A stretch of 64,000 nt of DNA from Thermophagus xiamenensis. GTDB lineage: Bacteria; Bacteroidota; Bacteroidia; Bacteroidales; Marinilabiliaceae. The notes under the pieces were generated by a model. That model was not told the origin of the DNA and did not search any database. It was given only the letters and a program-made list of their open reading frames with translations. Below, piece after piece: positions 44,976 to 55,909 of the stretch (its first letter is position 1; every line of letters starts with the position of its first letter). The stretch is taken from positions 1 through 64,000 of the forward strand of contig NZ_FONA01000004.1 in the NCBI RefSeq assembly GCF_900112795.1, given 5' to 3'. The position numbers and the translations under genes are program-made.

Positions 44976-47900
44976 TCATTTAACCGGTGCTTCAGGAATT
45001 GTGGGCAGCGGTTTGCGGTCTTTCAGTTGTTGCATAACCACTTCAATGGCTTTGTTCAACTGTTCATCCTCGCCGTTAAATTCTTTCCACGGGTCGTTTT
45101 CCACTTCGATGTCGGGCTGGACACCTTTCCCTTCAATAATCCATTTACCATCCATTGAGAGCGATGTAAATTGAGGAATTCGTAACTGAGTTCCGTCAAT
45201 GAATGGGAGTGAACCGGTGATACCAACAATACCGCCCCATGTGCGGGTTCCTATGGTTTGGCCGATGCCCAGCGCTTTAAATCCAAAGGCAAATAAATCG
45301 CCATCTGATGCGGAATATTTATCGATAAGCGCTACTTTAGGTCCTACAAGGGTCTCGTTGGGTACGGGTGTTACTTCGGGAGAATTTCTTCTCATGTTAA
45401 CACGGTAGGCTTCACGGGCCAGACGTTCCAGAATCATTGGAGATACGTTTCCGCCACCATTACCACGGTCATCGATGATAAGTCCTTCTTTGTCCAACTG
45501 GGGATAAAAGAAACGCACAAACTTATTCAACCCGTTGGGGCCCATGTCGGGAATGTGAATATAACCAACACGTCCGTTGGTGGCCTCATTCACTTTTCGG
45601 ATGTTATCGTTAACCCATTTGAAATAGTAGAGTTCACTTTCATCGTCGATGGGAGTAACCAGTACACGTCTGGCACCGTCGGATTCAGGCCTACTGTTAA
45701 CCAACAACTCAACAGTTTGCCCGGCTTTTCCTACAAGTAATTCATAGATATTATCTGCTTGTTTTACCGACTGCCGGTCAATAGCCAGAATATAATCACC
45801 TACGTTGACATCTACACCCGGGGCTTGTAATGGTGAATACATCTTTTCACTCCAGGGCGCTCCGTCTAATATTTCGGTAATTTTAAAGTATCCGGATTCA
45901 TGCTGTTGGAATGTGGCACCTAATAGTCCGGTTTTAATCCGTTCGGCCGAGGGTTTTTCCCCGGTATTAACATAGGCGTGCCCTACGTTCAGCTCTCCAA
46001 TCATTTCACCGATTACGTAGTTGAGGTCGTTACGATGGTTTACATAGGGTAACAAAACAGCATATTTGTCATGAATGGCTTTCCAGTCACGACCATGCAT
46101 GTTTTCTACATAGAAGAAATCACGCATTTGCCGCCACGCTTCATCAAAAATTTGTTTCCATTCGGCTCTATAGTCTACTTTCACTTTCATGCCTGAGAGG
46201 TCCACAGGCTCGTCGATCGAGATGGAAGAAGAAGGAAGGCCAATAACTTTCCATCTTTTGTTTTTTCCAACGAGCATTTTTTTATTGTCGGGCGAAAGGG
46301 TATAGAAATAATCGCCTAATGACTGTTCCTTTTCTTTATCAAGGTCGAATACAAACAATCCCTCATTATCCTTACGCACCTGGAAACGTCGGTTATAATA
46401 AACTTTTCCGTCTACGCAGCTAATATTATAATAGAGTCCCGGTTCAATAGGCAATGCCACAATGCGTTGGGCAATGCCATCAAAATCAATTTCGACGTTA
46501 ACCTTTGATTCCTTGTTATCACCATTGTCTTTTTCTTTTTTGGCTTTTTTGTCTGAAGTTTTATCGTTTTTCTCTTCAACCGGGTTTACATCGATATTTT
46601 CAGGTGCGAAGGGTGATGGCGTGGCTTTATCCAGAATGGCAAAATAGATGCGATAAGAATTGATATAGGCATGGTTCCATTCCGTTTCACTGTAAACGGG
46701 GCTAAAGTCTCGTTGCGAACTGAAGAAGAGATATTTCCCGTCGTTGGAGAAGGAAGGATAACCTGAGTCATACCATTTTTCGGTAATCATTTTCACCTCG
46801 CCTGTTTCGAGGTTGGCCACCTTGATAACATCCAACCGATTTGGCATTCCATCGGTAAAAGCTAACCATCGGCTGTCGGGACTCCAGGCAAAATCATCCA
46901 AATGTGAAAAATTACTTTTGGCTATCATCCTGGTTTTTCCTGAAGGAACTTCTGTAACCATAAGGCGATAATGTTGGTCGCTCCATGCAATATAACGGCT
47001 ATCAGGACTCCATCCAAGATTAAACTTGTAGGTATCACCACCGGAGGTTAGCTGAATAGCTTCACCTTCGCCATTGGCAGCTTTAATCCATATTTCATAT
47101 TCACCACTTTGATCAGAGAGCCATGCCATCCATTTGCCATCGGGGGAATATTCGCCGTCGCGGTCATGAACACCCGGTGAAAGAGTATGATTATAGGTAA
47201 GCCCTTCTTCGGCAGGTACTGAGAAGAGTTCTCCTCTTGCGGAAAACAATATCCGTTCGCCATTGGGTGACAGGCTTGCGGCATTAATATCACCGGAAGC
47301 ATCTTTTATTTCATTTCTGGCCAAAACCATATCATTATTAATTGTTACGGGAACCTGTTTAAGTTCTCTGGTTTTGGCATTAAAAGTATAGATGTAACCA
47401 CCTTTTTCAAAGACAATGGTATTCCCGTTGCAGGAAGGAAATTTAATATCGTAATCGGTAAAGTTGGTTACCTTTTCAGTCTCTCCGGTTTTGATATTGT
47501 AAACAAACAAATTCATAGTACGGTCGCGGTCCGAAAGGAAAAAGATTTCATCACCAATCCACATGGGAAAGATGTCCTGGGCATCATTGTCGGTAATGGC
47601 TTTTGTCTCATGGGTATTAAAGTCATGAATCCAAACTTCATCAGCCATCCCGCCGCGATAATACTTCCAGGTACGGAATTCTCTAAAAACTCTGTTATAG
47701 GCTAGTTTGGTGCCATCAGAATTGAAAGAGGAAAAGCCGCCCTCGGGGAATGGTAATTGTTCTGGCATTCCTCCATCCACCGGCACTTTATATAAATGCC
47801 CTTTAAAAGAGTTGAATGACTTTTTGCGGGTGCGGAATACGATGCTTTTCCCGTCGGGCGTCCAGGTCATAACAATGTTATTGGGTCCCATACGGTCCGA

Positions 47901-48242
47901 CACATCGTCACGCCCCAGAGTAGCAGTATAAGTAAGCCTTTTAGGTATTCCCCCTTCGGCAGGCATTACATACACTTCGGTATTACCATCATATTGGCCT
48001 GTGAAAGCAATTTGTGTGCCGTCAGGAGAAAACCGGGCAAACATTTCCATGCCTTTGTGCGATGTTAATTTTCGCGCTACACCACCTTCAATTGGGACAG
48101 TATAAAGGTCGCCGGCATAGGTAAAAACAATTTTGTCATTGCTAACACCGGGAAATCGCATTAATCGGGCTTCTTCGGCTAAGAGCACAGCCGGAAGGGT
48201 AAGAAGCCATGTTAGAGATAGAAAAAATTGTTTTAGGTTCAT
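44976..48242 (-). CDS. tricorn-type S41 protease with beta-propellers
   Basis: 1088 aa, exported (signal ending AVLLAEE). The N-terminal 600 residues or so contain WD40-like/TolB-type propeller blades (FSPDGTQIAFTG, WTPDGKSIVFRT, WSPDSRYIAWSD and others). A Lys-rich linker (about 545-575, DKKAKKEKDNGDNKESK) is followed by a tricorn C1 domain, a PDZ domain (VGDYILAIDRQSV) and the S41 core, with GGNVSPMILERL and the nucleophile region DKYSASDGDLFAFGFKALG. It degrades peptides, probably in the periplasm. Monocistronic. Confidence 0.93.
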   Translation of the reverse strand: MNLKQFFLSLTWLLTLPAVLLAEEARLMRFPGVSNDKIVFTYAGDLYTVPIEGGVARKLTSHKGMEMFARFSPDGTQIAFTGQYDGNTEVYVMPAEGGIPKRLTYTATLGRDDVSDRMGPNNIVMTWTPDGKSIVFRTRKKSFNSFKGHLYKVPVDGGMPEQLPFPEGGFSSFNSDGTKLAYNRVFREFRTWKYYRGGMADEVWIHDFNTHETKAITDNDAQDIFPMWIGDEIFFLSDRDRTMNLFVYNIKTGETEKVTNFTDYDIKFPSCNGNTIVFEKGGYIYTFNAKTRELKQVPVTINNDMVLARNEIKDASGDINAASLSPNGERILFSARGELFSVPAEEGLTYNHTLSPGVHDRDGEYSPDGKWMAWLSDQSGEYEIWIKAANGEGEAIQLTSGGDTYKFNLGWSPDSRYIAWSDQHYRLMVTEVPSGKTRMIAKSNFSHLDDFAWSPDSRWLAFTDGMPNRLDVIKVANLETGEVKMITEKWYDSGYPSFSNDGKYLFFSSQRDFSPVYSETEWNHAYINSYRIYFAILDKATPSPFAPENIDVNPVEEKNDKTSDKKAKKEKDNGDNKESKVNVEIDFDGIAQRIVALPIEPGLYYNISCVDGKVYYNRRFQVRKDNEGLFVFDLDKEKEQSLGDYFYTLSPDNKKMLVGKNKRWKVIGLPSSSISIDEPVDLSGMKVKVDYRAEWKQIFDEAWRQMRDFFYVENMHGRDWKAIHDKYAVLLPYVNHRNDLNYVIGEMIGELNVGHAYVNTGEKPSAERIKTGLLGATFQQHESGYFKITEILDGAPWSEKMYSPLQAPGVDVNVGDYILAIDRQSVKQADNIYELLVGKAGQTVELLVNSRPESDGARRVLVTPIDDESELYYFKWVNDNIRKVNEATNGRVGYIHIPDMGPNGLNKFVRFFYPQLDKEGLIIDDRGNGGGNVSPMILERLAREAYRVNMRRNSPEVTPVPNETLVGPKVALIDKYSASDGDLFAFGFKALGIGQTIGTRTWGGIVGITGSLPFIDGTQLRIPQFTSLSMDGKWIIEGKGVQPDIEVENDPWKEFNGEDEQLNKAIEVVMQQLKDRKPLPTIPEAPVK

Positions 48243-48749
48243 ACTGTTTAATTTTTAAATAAGATATATTTTATCGAACAAGACAAATTTGAAACATAAA
48301 AATATCCAATTTGTTTTGATTTGAAAAACGGAACTTCAAAGTTCCTTCCAATTGAATTGTTTTTAACTTGCTATATGAAAAAATTAGTTTTTATTATTTG
48401 GGAAACACTATAGTAACCATTTGTAATGAATAAGTTGGTATTGGGCCAAAGAAATATGTTATTTTCGCATTTTTTTGTAAAGGCATTTTCAGTGTTTGGA
48501 TTATCCTATGATATTAACCAGCATTTGAGATTAGGATACATAAAATGCCTGAATGAAATGAGCATTGCAGCTTAAGGTCACAAAAGAACATGTATAAAGA
48601 GTGCGTAGACCGAAAGCAAAAGAGGTTTCTTGTGGTTAATCAATAATCTTTTGTGATGGTTACACTATTGATTATTGCCTAAAGATTTACTTGAATTCTT
48701 AAGTAAATAACTTAGATGGATTTTATGAGAATGCAAATATAAAATTTGT
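48243..48749. repeat. intergenic region with dispersed repeat, copy F
   Basis: A 16-bp palindrome GGAACTTCAAAGTTCC lies at 48330-48345. From about 48551 to 48700 there is a decayed repeat copy: GAATGAAATGAGCATTGCAGC (core with substitutions), AAAAGAACATGTATAAAGAG, and diverged heptad arms around TGTGGTTAATC. It lies upstream of the sigma factor gene. Nothing else is seen. Confidence 0.6.
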
Positions 48750-49286
48750 ATGGCTGATGATAAGAAACTATGGATGAAGTTTAAGCAGGGGAATAATTCT
48801 GCTCTATCGACCATATATAATCAACATGCCGATTTTTTGTATCACTTTGGACTTAAATTTACATCCGATGAAGCAATTGTGTTGGATGCGATTCATGATT
48901 TATTTCTGACATTAATTAAATCAAGAGAAAACTTGGGTAATACGGATAATATTCGGTTATATCTTCTTAAAGCTTTTCGCCGTCAAATATTGAAAATGCT
49001 GAAAGGAGCAGGCAGATATTCTTCAATAGATACCGCCAATAGTTCTTCAGATGAAATTTCTTTTTCCATCGAAGAGGAGATTCTGGAAAGAGAAACCATT
49101 GAGGCCAGAAATGAGTCTTTGTACAAGGCTGTTCGATCGCTTAAATCTCGTCAACAGGAAATATTGTATTATAAATTTACCTGTGGCTTGAAATATGAAG
49201 AAATATGTGAAATTATGGATGTTCCATATGATACAGCTCGTCAACTGGTGTCCAGGGCTATACAAATATTAAGGAAGAAGCTTTAA
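48750..49286 (+). CDS. ECF-type RNA polymerase sigma factor
   Basis: 178 aa. Sigma region 2 (FKQGNNSALSTIYNQHADFLYHFGLKF...DAIHDLFLTLI) and region 4 (YYKFTCGLKYEEICEIMDVPYDTARQLVSRAI) are clear. It is of the Bacteroidota sigma family that pairs with FecR anti-sigma factors and controls SusC/SusD loci in response to ligand import. FecR, SusC and SusD genes follow in order. Confidence 0.92.
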   Translation: MADDKKLWMKFKQGNNSALSTIYNQHADFLYHFGLKFTSDEAIVLDAIHDLFLTLIKSRENLGNTDNIRLYLLKAFRRQILKMLKGAGRYSSIDTANSSSDEISFSIEEEILERETIEARNESLYKAVRSLKSRQQEILYYKFTCGLKYEEICEIMDVPYDTARQLVSRAIQILRKKL

Positions 49287-49475
49287 AGTTAACTGGATAA
49301 AACAGAAAAAATCCAAAAATCATTTGCTCAATCATTTCTTAGGTCGCTTTTTTATTGGGTAGCTTAATTTTTTATTTGTATTAATCTAAATAAGAGGGAA
49401 ATAGAATTTTTTTGCAAAAAAAATATAAAAAACTGTCACAAATCATCGTTTTCCACCTTTATAATTTTAAACAGG

Positions 49476-50714
49476 ATGAAACTGACAAAATTTACGGGGC
49501 TTTCGATAGATGAACTGATTGAGGATTCTTCATTTCTATCTATTATTTCGGAGCTGGATGACACTGAATGGGAAAAAGAAGTTGCCAACTGCTCAAAGGA
49601 AGACCAGGTTGTGTTAGAAGAGGCACGAAACTTAGTACGTCTGTTTTGTGCGAAAGAATCGGTACCATTGATGCCAAGCTCAATTAAACGACAACTATGG
49701 AACCGAATTGTTTCTGACAGTCGAAAAGAACTGGTATTTGGAGCTGTCAGATATGGTATCAGGCAGTATATCAAAGTTGCGGCAATGATGTTGGTGATTC
49801 TTTCAATAGGAGTATATGGGTATTGGCATTTAAAGGATAAAGAAGCGACATACCAATTTTCAACTGGTGAAGCATGGATTTATTCCGATGAACCGGTTTT
49901 GTTTCTGTCAAAAGGCGAGAAGATTAAACTGGATGGTGAAAAGAAAGAAATAGAGGTATTGGAAAAAGAAAATGCCGTACGGATAGGAGGCGACAGCATT
50001 GTGAAAAATGTGGTGCCAAAGGATGAAAATAGTGAATATGTATTGATGAATGAAGTTACAGTGCCCTTTGGCAGGCAGACAAAGTTGGTATTATCGGACG
50101 GGTCAAAAGTATGGTTAAATGCCGGTAGTAGGTTGGCATTTGCTCAGGAATTTAGAAGAAATAATAGAACCGTTTTTCTTGAAGGAGAAGGTTATTTTGA
50201 AGTGGCAAAGAATAAGAATAAACCATTTTTTGTAAAAACCGAATCGGTTATCATTAGGGTATTAGGAACAAAATTCAATATTTCGGCTTATACAACTGAC
50301 GATAAAGTGGAAACTGCTCTTCTGGAAGGAAGTGTAAAGGTCATTCCCCTGAAAAGTATATTTAATCGAGAAGTTACCATTAAGCCGGGGGATAGAGCCA
50401 TTTATGTGAAATCCGGAAAAAAGATGCAAGTGAAGAGAGAAGACAATATAGAACAATTTATATCCTGGAAGGATGGTTGGTATCAGTTTTCCAATGAAAA
50501 TATAATTAATGTTTTAGCAAAACTTGAGCGAATTTATAATGTTAAATTTATTTATAATGCAGAAGATGTTAGTCATACATTTCCAATTAGTGGAAAATTA
50601 AGTATGTATAATTCGATTGATTCCGTTCTGACAAATCTGACTGTTGTTGCAGGCATTGAATATAAGATGTTGAATGACAGTATTTTTGTGTACAGTAGAA
50701 ATTCTACTGAATAA
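49476..50714 (+). CDS. FecR-family anti-sigma factor
   Basis: 412 aa. Cytoplasmic N-terminal part (1 to about 90), one transmembrane helix (about 97-114, VAAMMLVILSIGVYGYW), a FecR periplasmic domain (VPFGRQTKLVLSDGSKVWLN...RTVFLEGEGYFEVAKNKNKPFFV...VLGTKFNI) and a C-terminal DUF4974 domain (WYQFSNENIINVLAKLERIYNVKF). It binds the sigma factor and receives a signal from the SusC-type receptor's STN domain. It starts 189 bp after the sigma gene. Confidence 0.93.
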   Translation: MKLTKFTGLSIDELIEDSSFLSIISELDDTEWEKEVANCSKEDQVVLEEARNLVRLFCAKESVPLMPSSIKRQLWNRIVSDSRKELVFGAVRYGIRQYIKVAAMMLVILSIGVYGYWHLKDKEATYQFSTGEAWIYSDEPVLFLSKGEKIKLDGEKKEIEVLEKENAVRIGGDSIVKNVVPKDENSEYVLMNEVTVPFGRQTKLVLSDGSKVWLNAGSRLAFAQEFRRNNRTVFLEGEGYFEVAKNKNKPFFVKTESVIIRVLGTKFNISAYTTDDKVETALLEGSVKVIPLKSIFNREVTIKPGDRAIYVKSGKKMQVKREDNIEQFISWKDGWYQFSNENIINVLAKLERIYNVKFIYNAEDVSHTFPISGKLSMYNSIDSVLTNLTVVAGIEYKMLNDSIFVYSRNSTE

Positions 50715-50873
50715 AGATTGCGGCTCAAAGGGGCAGTTTAATTAGATATATCTGTCCTAACTTTCTTTTACAGATTAATTTAAATTTTTCAATTGATTTG
50801 GATTATTTTATAAATCCAAAGGGGTATTTTATGTTTAAAATATACAGATAATAAACTAGAGATACGAGAATTC

Positions 50874-53800
50874 ATGAGAAAAAGAAGAACAGGAAAAAGT
50901 ATTGAAAGGGTTTTAGAACCTTTAAGGCCGTTAGCTATGCTAGCATTTGTTTTTTTTATTTCCGGATTCATGATGGCTTACCCACATGATAAGGGTGACC
51001 GGACTAAATTAAACATGGAATTAAAAAATGTTTCGGTAGCGGATGTAATTAAAGAGATAGAATCCATGACCGAGTATATCTTTATTTATAGTGAAAAAAA
51101 TGTTGATTTAGAAAGAAAAGTAGATGTTATTGCTTTTGGTGAGGAGCTTGAATCTGTCCTTAAAAAGGTATTTGAAGATACACAAAATGGATTTAAAATA
51201 AACGGTCGTCAAATAGTTATATTTCGTAAAGCTCAAGATCAAAAAAATCAACAGAATAACAAAAATCCGCAATCGGAAAGAATAATAACCGGAAAGGTAT
51301 TGGATGAAAAAAATATACCTCTTCCCGGTGTAAATATAATTTTAAAAGGCACCAATTATGGTGTTGTTACAGATTCAGAAGGGAATTACAGTATACGTGT
51401 TCGTAATGGAATGGTGGAAGTACTTCGTTTTTCTTTTATTGGGATGAGGGATCAAGAAGTGGCTGTAAATGACCAAAATGAAATCAATGTGGTGATGCAA
51501 CCCGATGAGATTTTTATCGATGATGTAGTGGTCGTTGGTGCTTACGGGAAAAAACAAAATCAAATTGATATGACCGGAAGTGCTTTTCAGTTAAATGCTA
51601 AAGATATAGAGACCTTACCATCGGGAAGAGTGGACCTTTTATTGGATGGCATTGTTCCCGGTGTTAGAATTGACCCCAATACAGATGCACCTTCGAGTAC
51701 CAGAACACGTTATAATACGAGAGTGAGGGGCGAGGCATCACTCTCAGCTTCTAACGAACCTCTGTGGATTGTTGACGGAACACCCATTTTTACCGGTGAC
51801 AGAACCAATATGATTACCGGGATGGAAGTATCGGTAAGTCCTTTATCCTATATCAATCCAGAAGATATTGAATCTATTACGGTTTTGAAGGATGCTTCGG
51901 AAACTTCAATCTATGGTGCCAACGGGGCTAATGGAGTAATTCTTATAACCACCCGTCAAGGCAAAAAAGGAGATACCCGAATTAATTTTTCCGGTAGATA
52001 TGGGATTGCAAGGGTCAACGAATCGACAAGGTTTAAAGTGTTAAATGCAGAGGAGTATCTGATGCTTGCCAAAGAAGCCTATGTTAATGCGGGAAAAGAT
52101 TTGGCTTATTTCCCTTTTCAGGATAATGATTTGAATCAATACAGCACTACTTCTACCGACTGGTATGACGTTTTTTACGGTTTAGGCCATACTTATCAAG
52201 GTAATCTTACGCTTAGCGGAGGAAATGATAATTCTACCTATTTTATTTCCGGTGGTTATTTCCGGGAGGAACAAACAGTATTGGGGAACAGCCAAGACCG
52301 TTTTTCACTTCGCATCAATGATGATTTGGAATTAGGGAAAAAGCTAACAGCCAGTTTTAGAATTAGCGCATCCTATAACATTAACGAAATTTTTAATCCG
52401 GGAAGTGATTATTATGAATTTCTGCCGATATATTCAGTTTACAACGATGATGGTTCTTTTAGGTTGTATAATAAATATATTGACGGAATGGATGTTAATG
52501 GAAATCCTTATTGGAAAACTTCCAAGTTTTACAACAGTGTAGCCGAACGTGAGGAAAACGACCATACACAACGAACTTTTGCTTCAAATAGTAATATTTC
52601 ACTTCAATATAATTTCAATAGCTCTTTGTCCATTACATCTCAAATTGGAGTAGATTATCAGAGCTACTATGAGGACAGGTATCGCGCCAGAACCAATTGG
52701 TCAGGCATGTCGCTTACTGATGGTGAGCCAATAGGTTACTCTTCACGTGGACATTCCAATTTTTTATACTGGACAAATATTGAGCGGATAAATTATGAAA
52801 AATCCATTGGAAAGCATCATCTGGATGGTATGTTTGGGTTTGAAATGAAATCTCAAAAAAGAAACTCTGTAAGTGCTAGTGGAGAAGGATTTGTTAACGA
52901 CCACATTAAAGAGATTGCCTACTCGGAAGACCAGGATGGGAGTAGCAGTTCCGACCTTGACAGGTCAATGTCATTTTTTGCTAGAGGAGGGTATTCTTAC
53001 GATACGAGATATTATCTCAACTTAATCTACCGCCGAGATGGAAACTCACTTTTTGGTGAAGATGTCAGATGGGCCAATTTTTGGTCACTTGCTGGTTCCT
53101 GGAATATTCACAAAGAAGATTTTTTTGATGTTCCTTACATTGATATTCTTAAGATTAAGGGAAGTTATGGAACCAACGGAAATTCCCGTCTGGGCAACAG
53201 GCAATCCGAGGGGGTGTATTCTTATAGTGAGAGTTATAATTATAACAATAATTCGGGGGTGGCAATGACTTTGAGCCCCAATCCCTCTCTTAGCTGGGAA
53301 ACGACGTATATGACAAACCTGGGATTGCGCATTAAATTTTTTAGAAGATTTGAGATTGATGCAGAATGGTACAATAATAAAACAGTTGACTTAATCAGTA
53401 ATGTTGATGTTTCCTGGACCACTGGAAGTACCAAGATATATCGCAATGTGGGTTCTATTAGAAACAGAGGGTATGAAATAACTATGTATTCCAATAATGT
53501 GGTTACACCAGTGTTTCGATGGACTTCACGTTTGAATTTTTCTCACAATGATAATAAACTGTTGGAGTTGTACAATGGTATCGAAAAAGTTATGGGGACA
53601 AAAATATGGCGCGAAGGATACGGTCTAGATACCTACTATCTTGTTCGTTGGGCAGGAGTTGACCCCAGAGACGGTAGCCCTATGTGGTACGATGCTGAAG
53701 GTAATATCAGCAAAACATACAGTTATGATTACCGTGTCCCATACAAGTCTTCTTCGCCCGACTTAGACGGGGCATTTATCAATACAGTTGAATACAAAAA

Positions 53801-54239
53801 TTTTGAATTTCAGGTAATTTTTAGTTATGTAATAGGCGGTTATGGTTTTAGTTCTTTTGGACGAGGGACTTCTTCCGATGGATTAAATATTATGTCAGAA
53901 AATCAATCAGTCAATCAGCTTGATCGCTGGCAAAAACCAGGTGATCTGGCCTTATCCCCAAAGCCAATTTGGGGTGTTTCCACTAATTCAACTATGAATT
54001 CAACGCGTTTCCTGTATGAGAAAACACACATCAAACTTCAAAATATTTCCTTGTCCTATAATTTACCCAAATTCTTTTTGGAAAAAATTAACCTAAATCG
54101 GTGTCGTATTTCCTTTATCGCCGATAATCTTGGCTTATGGACACCATATGATAAAAGTAACAGAAATTCATACAAACAATCGATGAGTGGCTATCCCATG
54201 GAATCTTTGTATACCTTGAGTCTGGATTTATCTTTTTAG
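50874..54239 (+). CDS. SusC/RagA-family TonB-linked transporter with STN domain
   Basis: 1121 aa. After the signal and transmembrane start, an STN domain (about 45-110, LKNVSVADVIKEIESMTEYI), a carboxypeptidase-regulatory-like domain (about 135-220, ITGKVLDEKNIPLPGVNIIL), the plug with the SusC signature VNDQ...DDVVVVGAYGKK and LKDASETSIYGANGANGVIL, and a large barrel. It imports large ligands with SusD as lid; the STN domain talks to FecR. It is the central gene of the locus. With no glycosidase nearby, peptide import (RagA-like) is the better guess. Confidence 0.94.
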   Translation: MRKRRTGKSIERVLEPLRPLAMLAFVFFISGFMMAYPHDKGDRTKLNMELKNVSVADVIKEIESMTEYIFIYSEKNVDLERKVDVIAFGEELESVLKKVFEDTQNGFKINGRQIVIFRKAQDQKNQQNNKNPQSERIITGKVLDEKNIPLPGVNIILKGTNYGVVTDSEGNYSIRVRNGMVEVLRFSFIGMRDQEVAVNDQNEINVVMQPDEIFIDDVVVVGAYGKKQNQIDMTGSAFQLNAKDIETLPSGRVDLLLDGIVPGVRIDPNTDAPSSTRTRYNTRVRGEASLSASNEPLWIVDGTPIFTGDRTNMITGMEVSVSPLSYINPEDIESITVLKDASETSIYGANGANGVILITTRQGKKGDTRINFSGRYGIARVNESTRFKVLNAEEYLMLAKEAYVNAGKDLAYFPFQDNDLNQYSTTSTDWYDVFYGLGHTYQGNLTLSGGNDNSTYFISGGYFREEQTVLGNSQDRFSLRINDDLELGKKLTASFRISASYNINEIFNPGSDYYEFLPIYSVYNDDGSFRLYNKYIDGMDVNGNPYWKTSKFYNSVAEREENDHTQRTFASNSNISLQYNFNSSLSITSQIGVDYQSYYEDRYRARTNWSGMSLTDGEPIGYSSRGHSNFLYWTNIERINYEKSIGKHHLDGMFGFEMKSQKRNSVSASGEGFVNDHIKEIAYSEDQDGSSSSDLDRSMSFFARGGYSYDTRYYLNLIYRRDGNSLFGEDVRWANFWSLAGSWNIHKEDFFDVPYIDILKIKGSYGTNGNSRLGNRQSEGVYSYSESYNYNNNSGVAMTLSPNPSLSWETTYMTNLGLRIKFFRRFEIDAEWYNNKTVDLISNVDVSWTTGSTKIYRNVGSIRNRGYEITMYSNNVVTPVFRWTSRLNFSHNDNKLLELYNGIEKVMGTKIWREGYGLDTYYLVRWAGVDPRDGSPMWYDAEGNISKTYSYDYRVPYKSSSPDLDGAFINTVEYKNFEFQVIFSYVIGGYGFSSFGRGTSSDGLNIMSENQSVNQLDRWQKPGDLALSPKPIWGVSTNSTMNSTRFLYEKTHIKLQNISLSYNLPKFFLEKINLNRCRISFIADNLGLWTPYDKSNRNSYKQSMSGYPMESLYTLSLDLSF

Positions 54240-54415
54240 GCAAAAGAAGTTTCTAGTGGTTAGTCAATAGTAACTAGTTTAGGTTAAAATAGGGACTATG
54301 GGCAAATAACTAATCACTAATATGACTAATGAACTAACCACTAAAAACTAACTTTAAGTTACATTAGACCAATAATTTAAATAGTTTTTATACTGATTAA
54401 AAACAGAAATTAATT
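54240..54415 (+). repeat. dispersed repeat, copy G
   Basis: Only the heptad hairpin and terminal module survive: GTGGTTAGTCAATAGT (54256-), CTAATCACTAATATGACTAA, AACTAACCACTAAAAACTAA, then AGACCAATAATTTAAATAGT and TTTTATACTGATTAAA. It lies between susC and susD and could affect relative expression of the pair. Confidence 0.65.
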
Positions 54416-55876
54416 ATGATAGTTTTTTTAAAAAGATTAATAAAAGATGGTTTTCAAAGGGTGCTAAAAGTAGGATTAATGACTCTTTTGTTGGTTTTTA
54501 TATCAGGATTTTGGGGCTGTGATTTTTTGGAGGTCGATCCTATAGGAAAAACCACTATCCCGGTTCTGTTTTCAGATATGGATGGCATTCAATCAGCTTT
54601 GCCCGGTGCTTATAGTGCTGTATATGAGTATTATGATAATAATTTTTATCTATATCCGGATGTTGCGGGAGATATGCTCTCTTTAAATGTTGTTGGCGGG
54701 AGTGCTGAAATGGTGGAACAATATAATTTTTCTTCCACCCCGGATGATGCGGCAGGTACTGTTGGACACATTTGGCGCTATACTTATGAAGCTCTTGCAA
54801 ATATTAATAACATTATAGAGTATCAACCCAGCTTGGTCGAAAAATATCCTCAATATGAAGATCAGTTGAATGAGATTTTGGCAGAAGCTTTATTCCTTAG
54901 GGCTTTGGTGCATTTTGATGTGTGTCGTTGTTATGCACAACCCTACAATTATACTGAAGATGCTTCTCATCCTGGTGTTCCGATTGTTTTAAAAACACCC
55001 GGACCAGACGATAATTTGCCACGAAGCAGTGTTGCCGAAGTATATGACCAAATTCTAAAAGACCTTGATCTGGCTATCGAGCTGTTCGAAGGGAAAGTAG
55101 CATCAACTCCTTACTATGCTTCCCAGGAGGCTGCTTATGCTCTTAAAGCCAGAGTTGCTTTGTATATGGAGAATTGGGATGATGTTATTGCCTATTCTGA
55201 TATTCTTATAGGGCAAAGGGAATTAACTAAACGGGAAGACTATACAGATATGTTTAATAATCTTGAAGCCGGAGATGAAATGATTTTTAGATTAAATGGG
55301 CTGTATAAAAGCTCTTCTCTTTCTTCGTTTTATTCTCCAATTTCTCCTGTAGCCATTCCGGCAGATACCTTGATTTCATTATTCGACGATCCCAATGATA
55401 TTCGGCTTGAGCTCTTAACTGATGAAAGCAATGAGCCCGTTTGTAAAAAATTCTGGATTACTGCAGAGGTCAGTGAGCAGGAGAAACATTATGATCCGAT
55501 TGTTTTACGTTTATCAGAGGTTTTTCTTAATAGGGCAGAGGCCTACCTGAATAAACAAATGTATGAGGAAGCAGCAAATGATGTTAAAGTTATCCAGGCG
55601 CGGGCTACCGGTAAAGATCCGGAAGATATTTTGATTAGTTATGACCCCGTTGAACTGGAGAAGATTATTGATCGAGAACGCGCTAAAGAGTTGTGTTTTG
55701 AAGGAATCAGGTTTTTTGATATTACCAGAAGGAAAAAAGATTTGGTACGAGAAGCATCTACCACTTCTACTGTTCAATACATTGCATATCCCAGCGATTT
55801 ATTTGTTCTCCCGATACCTGAGAAGGAGCTAAATGCTAATAATAATATTACTCCAAATCCCACTGTAAATGATTAG
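54416..55876 (+). CDS. SusD/RagB-family surface lipoprotein
   Basis: 486 aa. Lipoprotein signal with Cys in FISGFWGCDFLEVDP, then SusD TPR-like helices (GIQSALPGAYSAVYEYYDN...AEALFLRALVHFDVCRCYAQPY) and the C-terminal RagB/SusD part (LRLSEVFLNRAEAYLNKQMYEEAANDVKVIQARA...RERAKELCFEGIRFFDITRRK). It binds ligand at the surface and closes over the SusC barrel. Confidence 0.93.
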   Translation: MIVFLKRLIKDGFQRVLKVGLMTLLLVFISGFWGCDFLEVDPIGKTTIPVLFSDMDGIQSALPGAYSAVYEYYDNNFYLYPDVAGDMLSLNVVGGSAEMVEQYNFSSTPDDAAGTVGHIWRYTYEALANINNIIEYQPSLVEKYPQYEDQLNEILAEALFLRALVHFDVCRCYAQPYNYTEDASHPGVPIVLKTPGPDDNLPRSSVAEVYDQILKDLDLAIELFEGKVASTPYYASQEAAYALKARVALYMENWDDVIAYSDILIGQRELTKREDYTDMFNNLEAGDEMIFRLNGLYKSSSLSSFYSPISPVAIPADTLISLFDDPNDIRLELLTDESNEPVCKKFWITAEVSEQEKHYDPIVLRLSEVFLNRAEAYLNKQMYEEAANDVKVIQARATGKDPEDILISYDPVELEKIIDRERAKELCFEGIRFFDITRRKKDLVREASTTSTVQYIAYPSDLFVLPIPEKELNANNNITPNPTVND

Positions 55877-55909
55877 TTATCGGTGAAATTTTACAAATGC
55901 AATCCATAT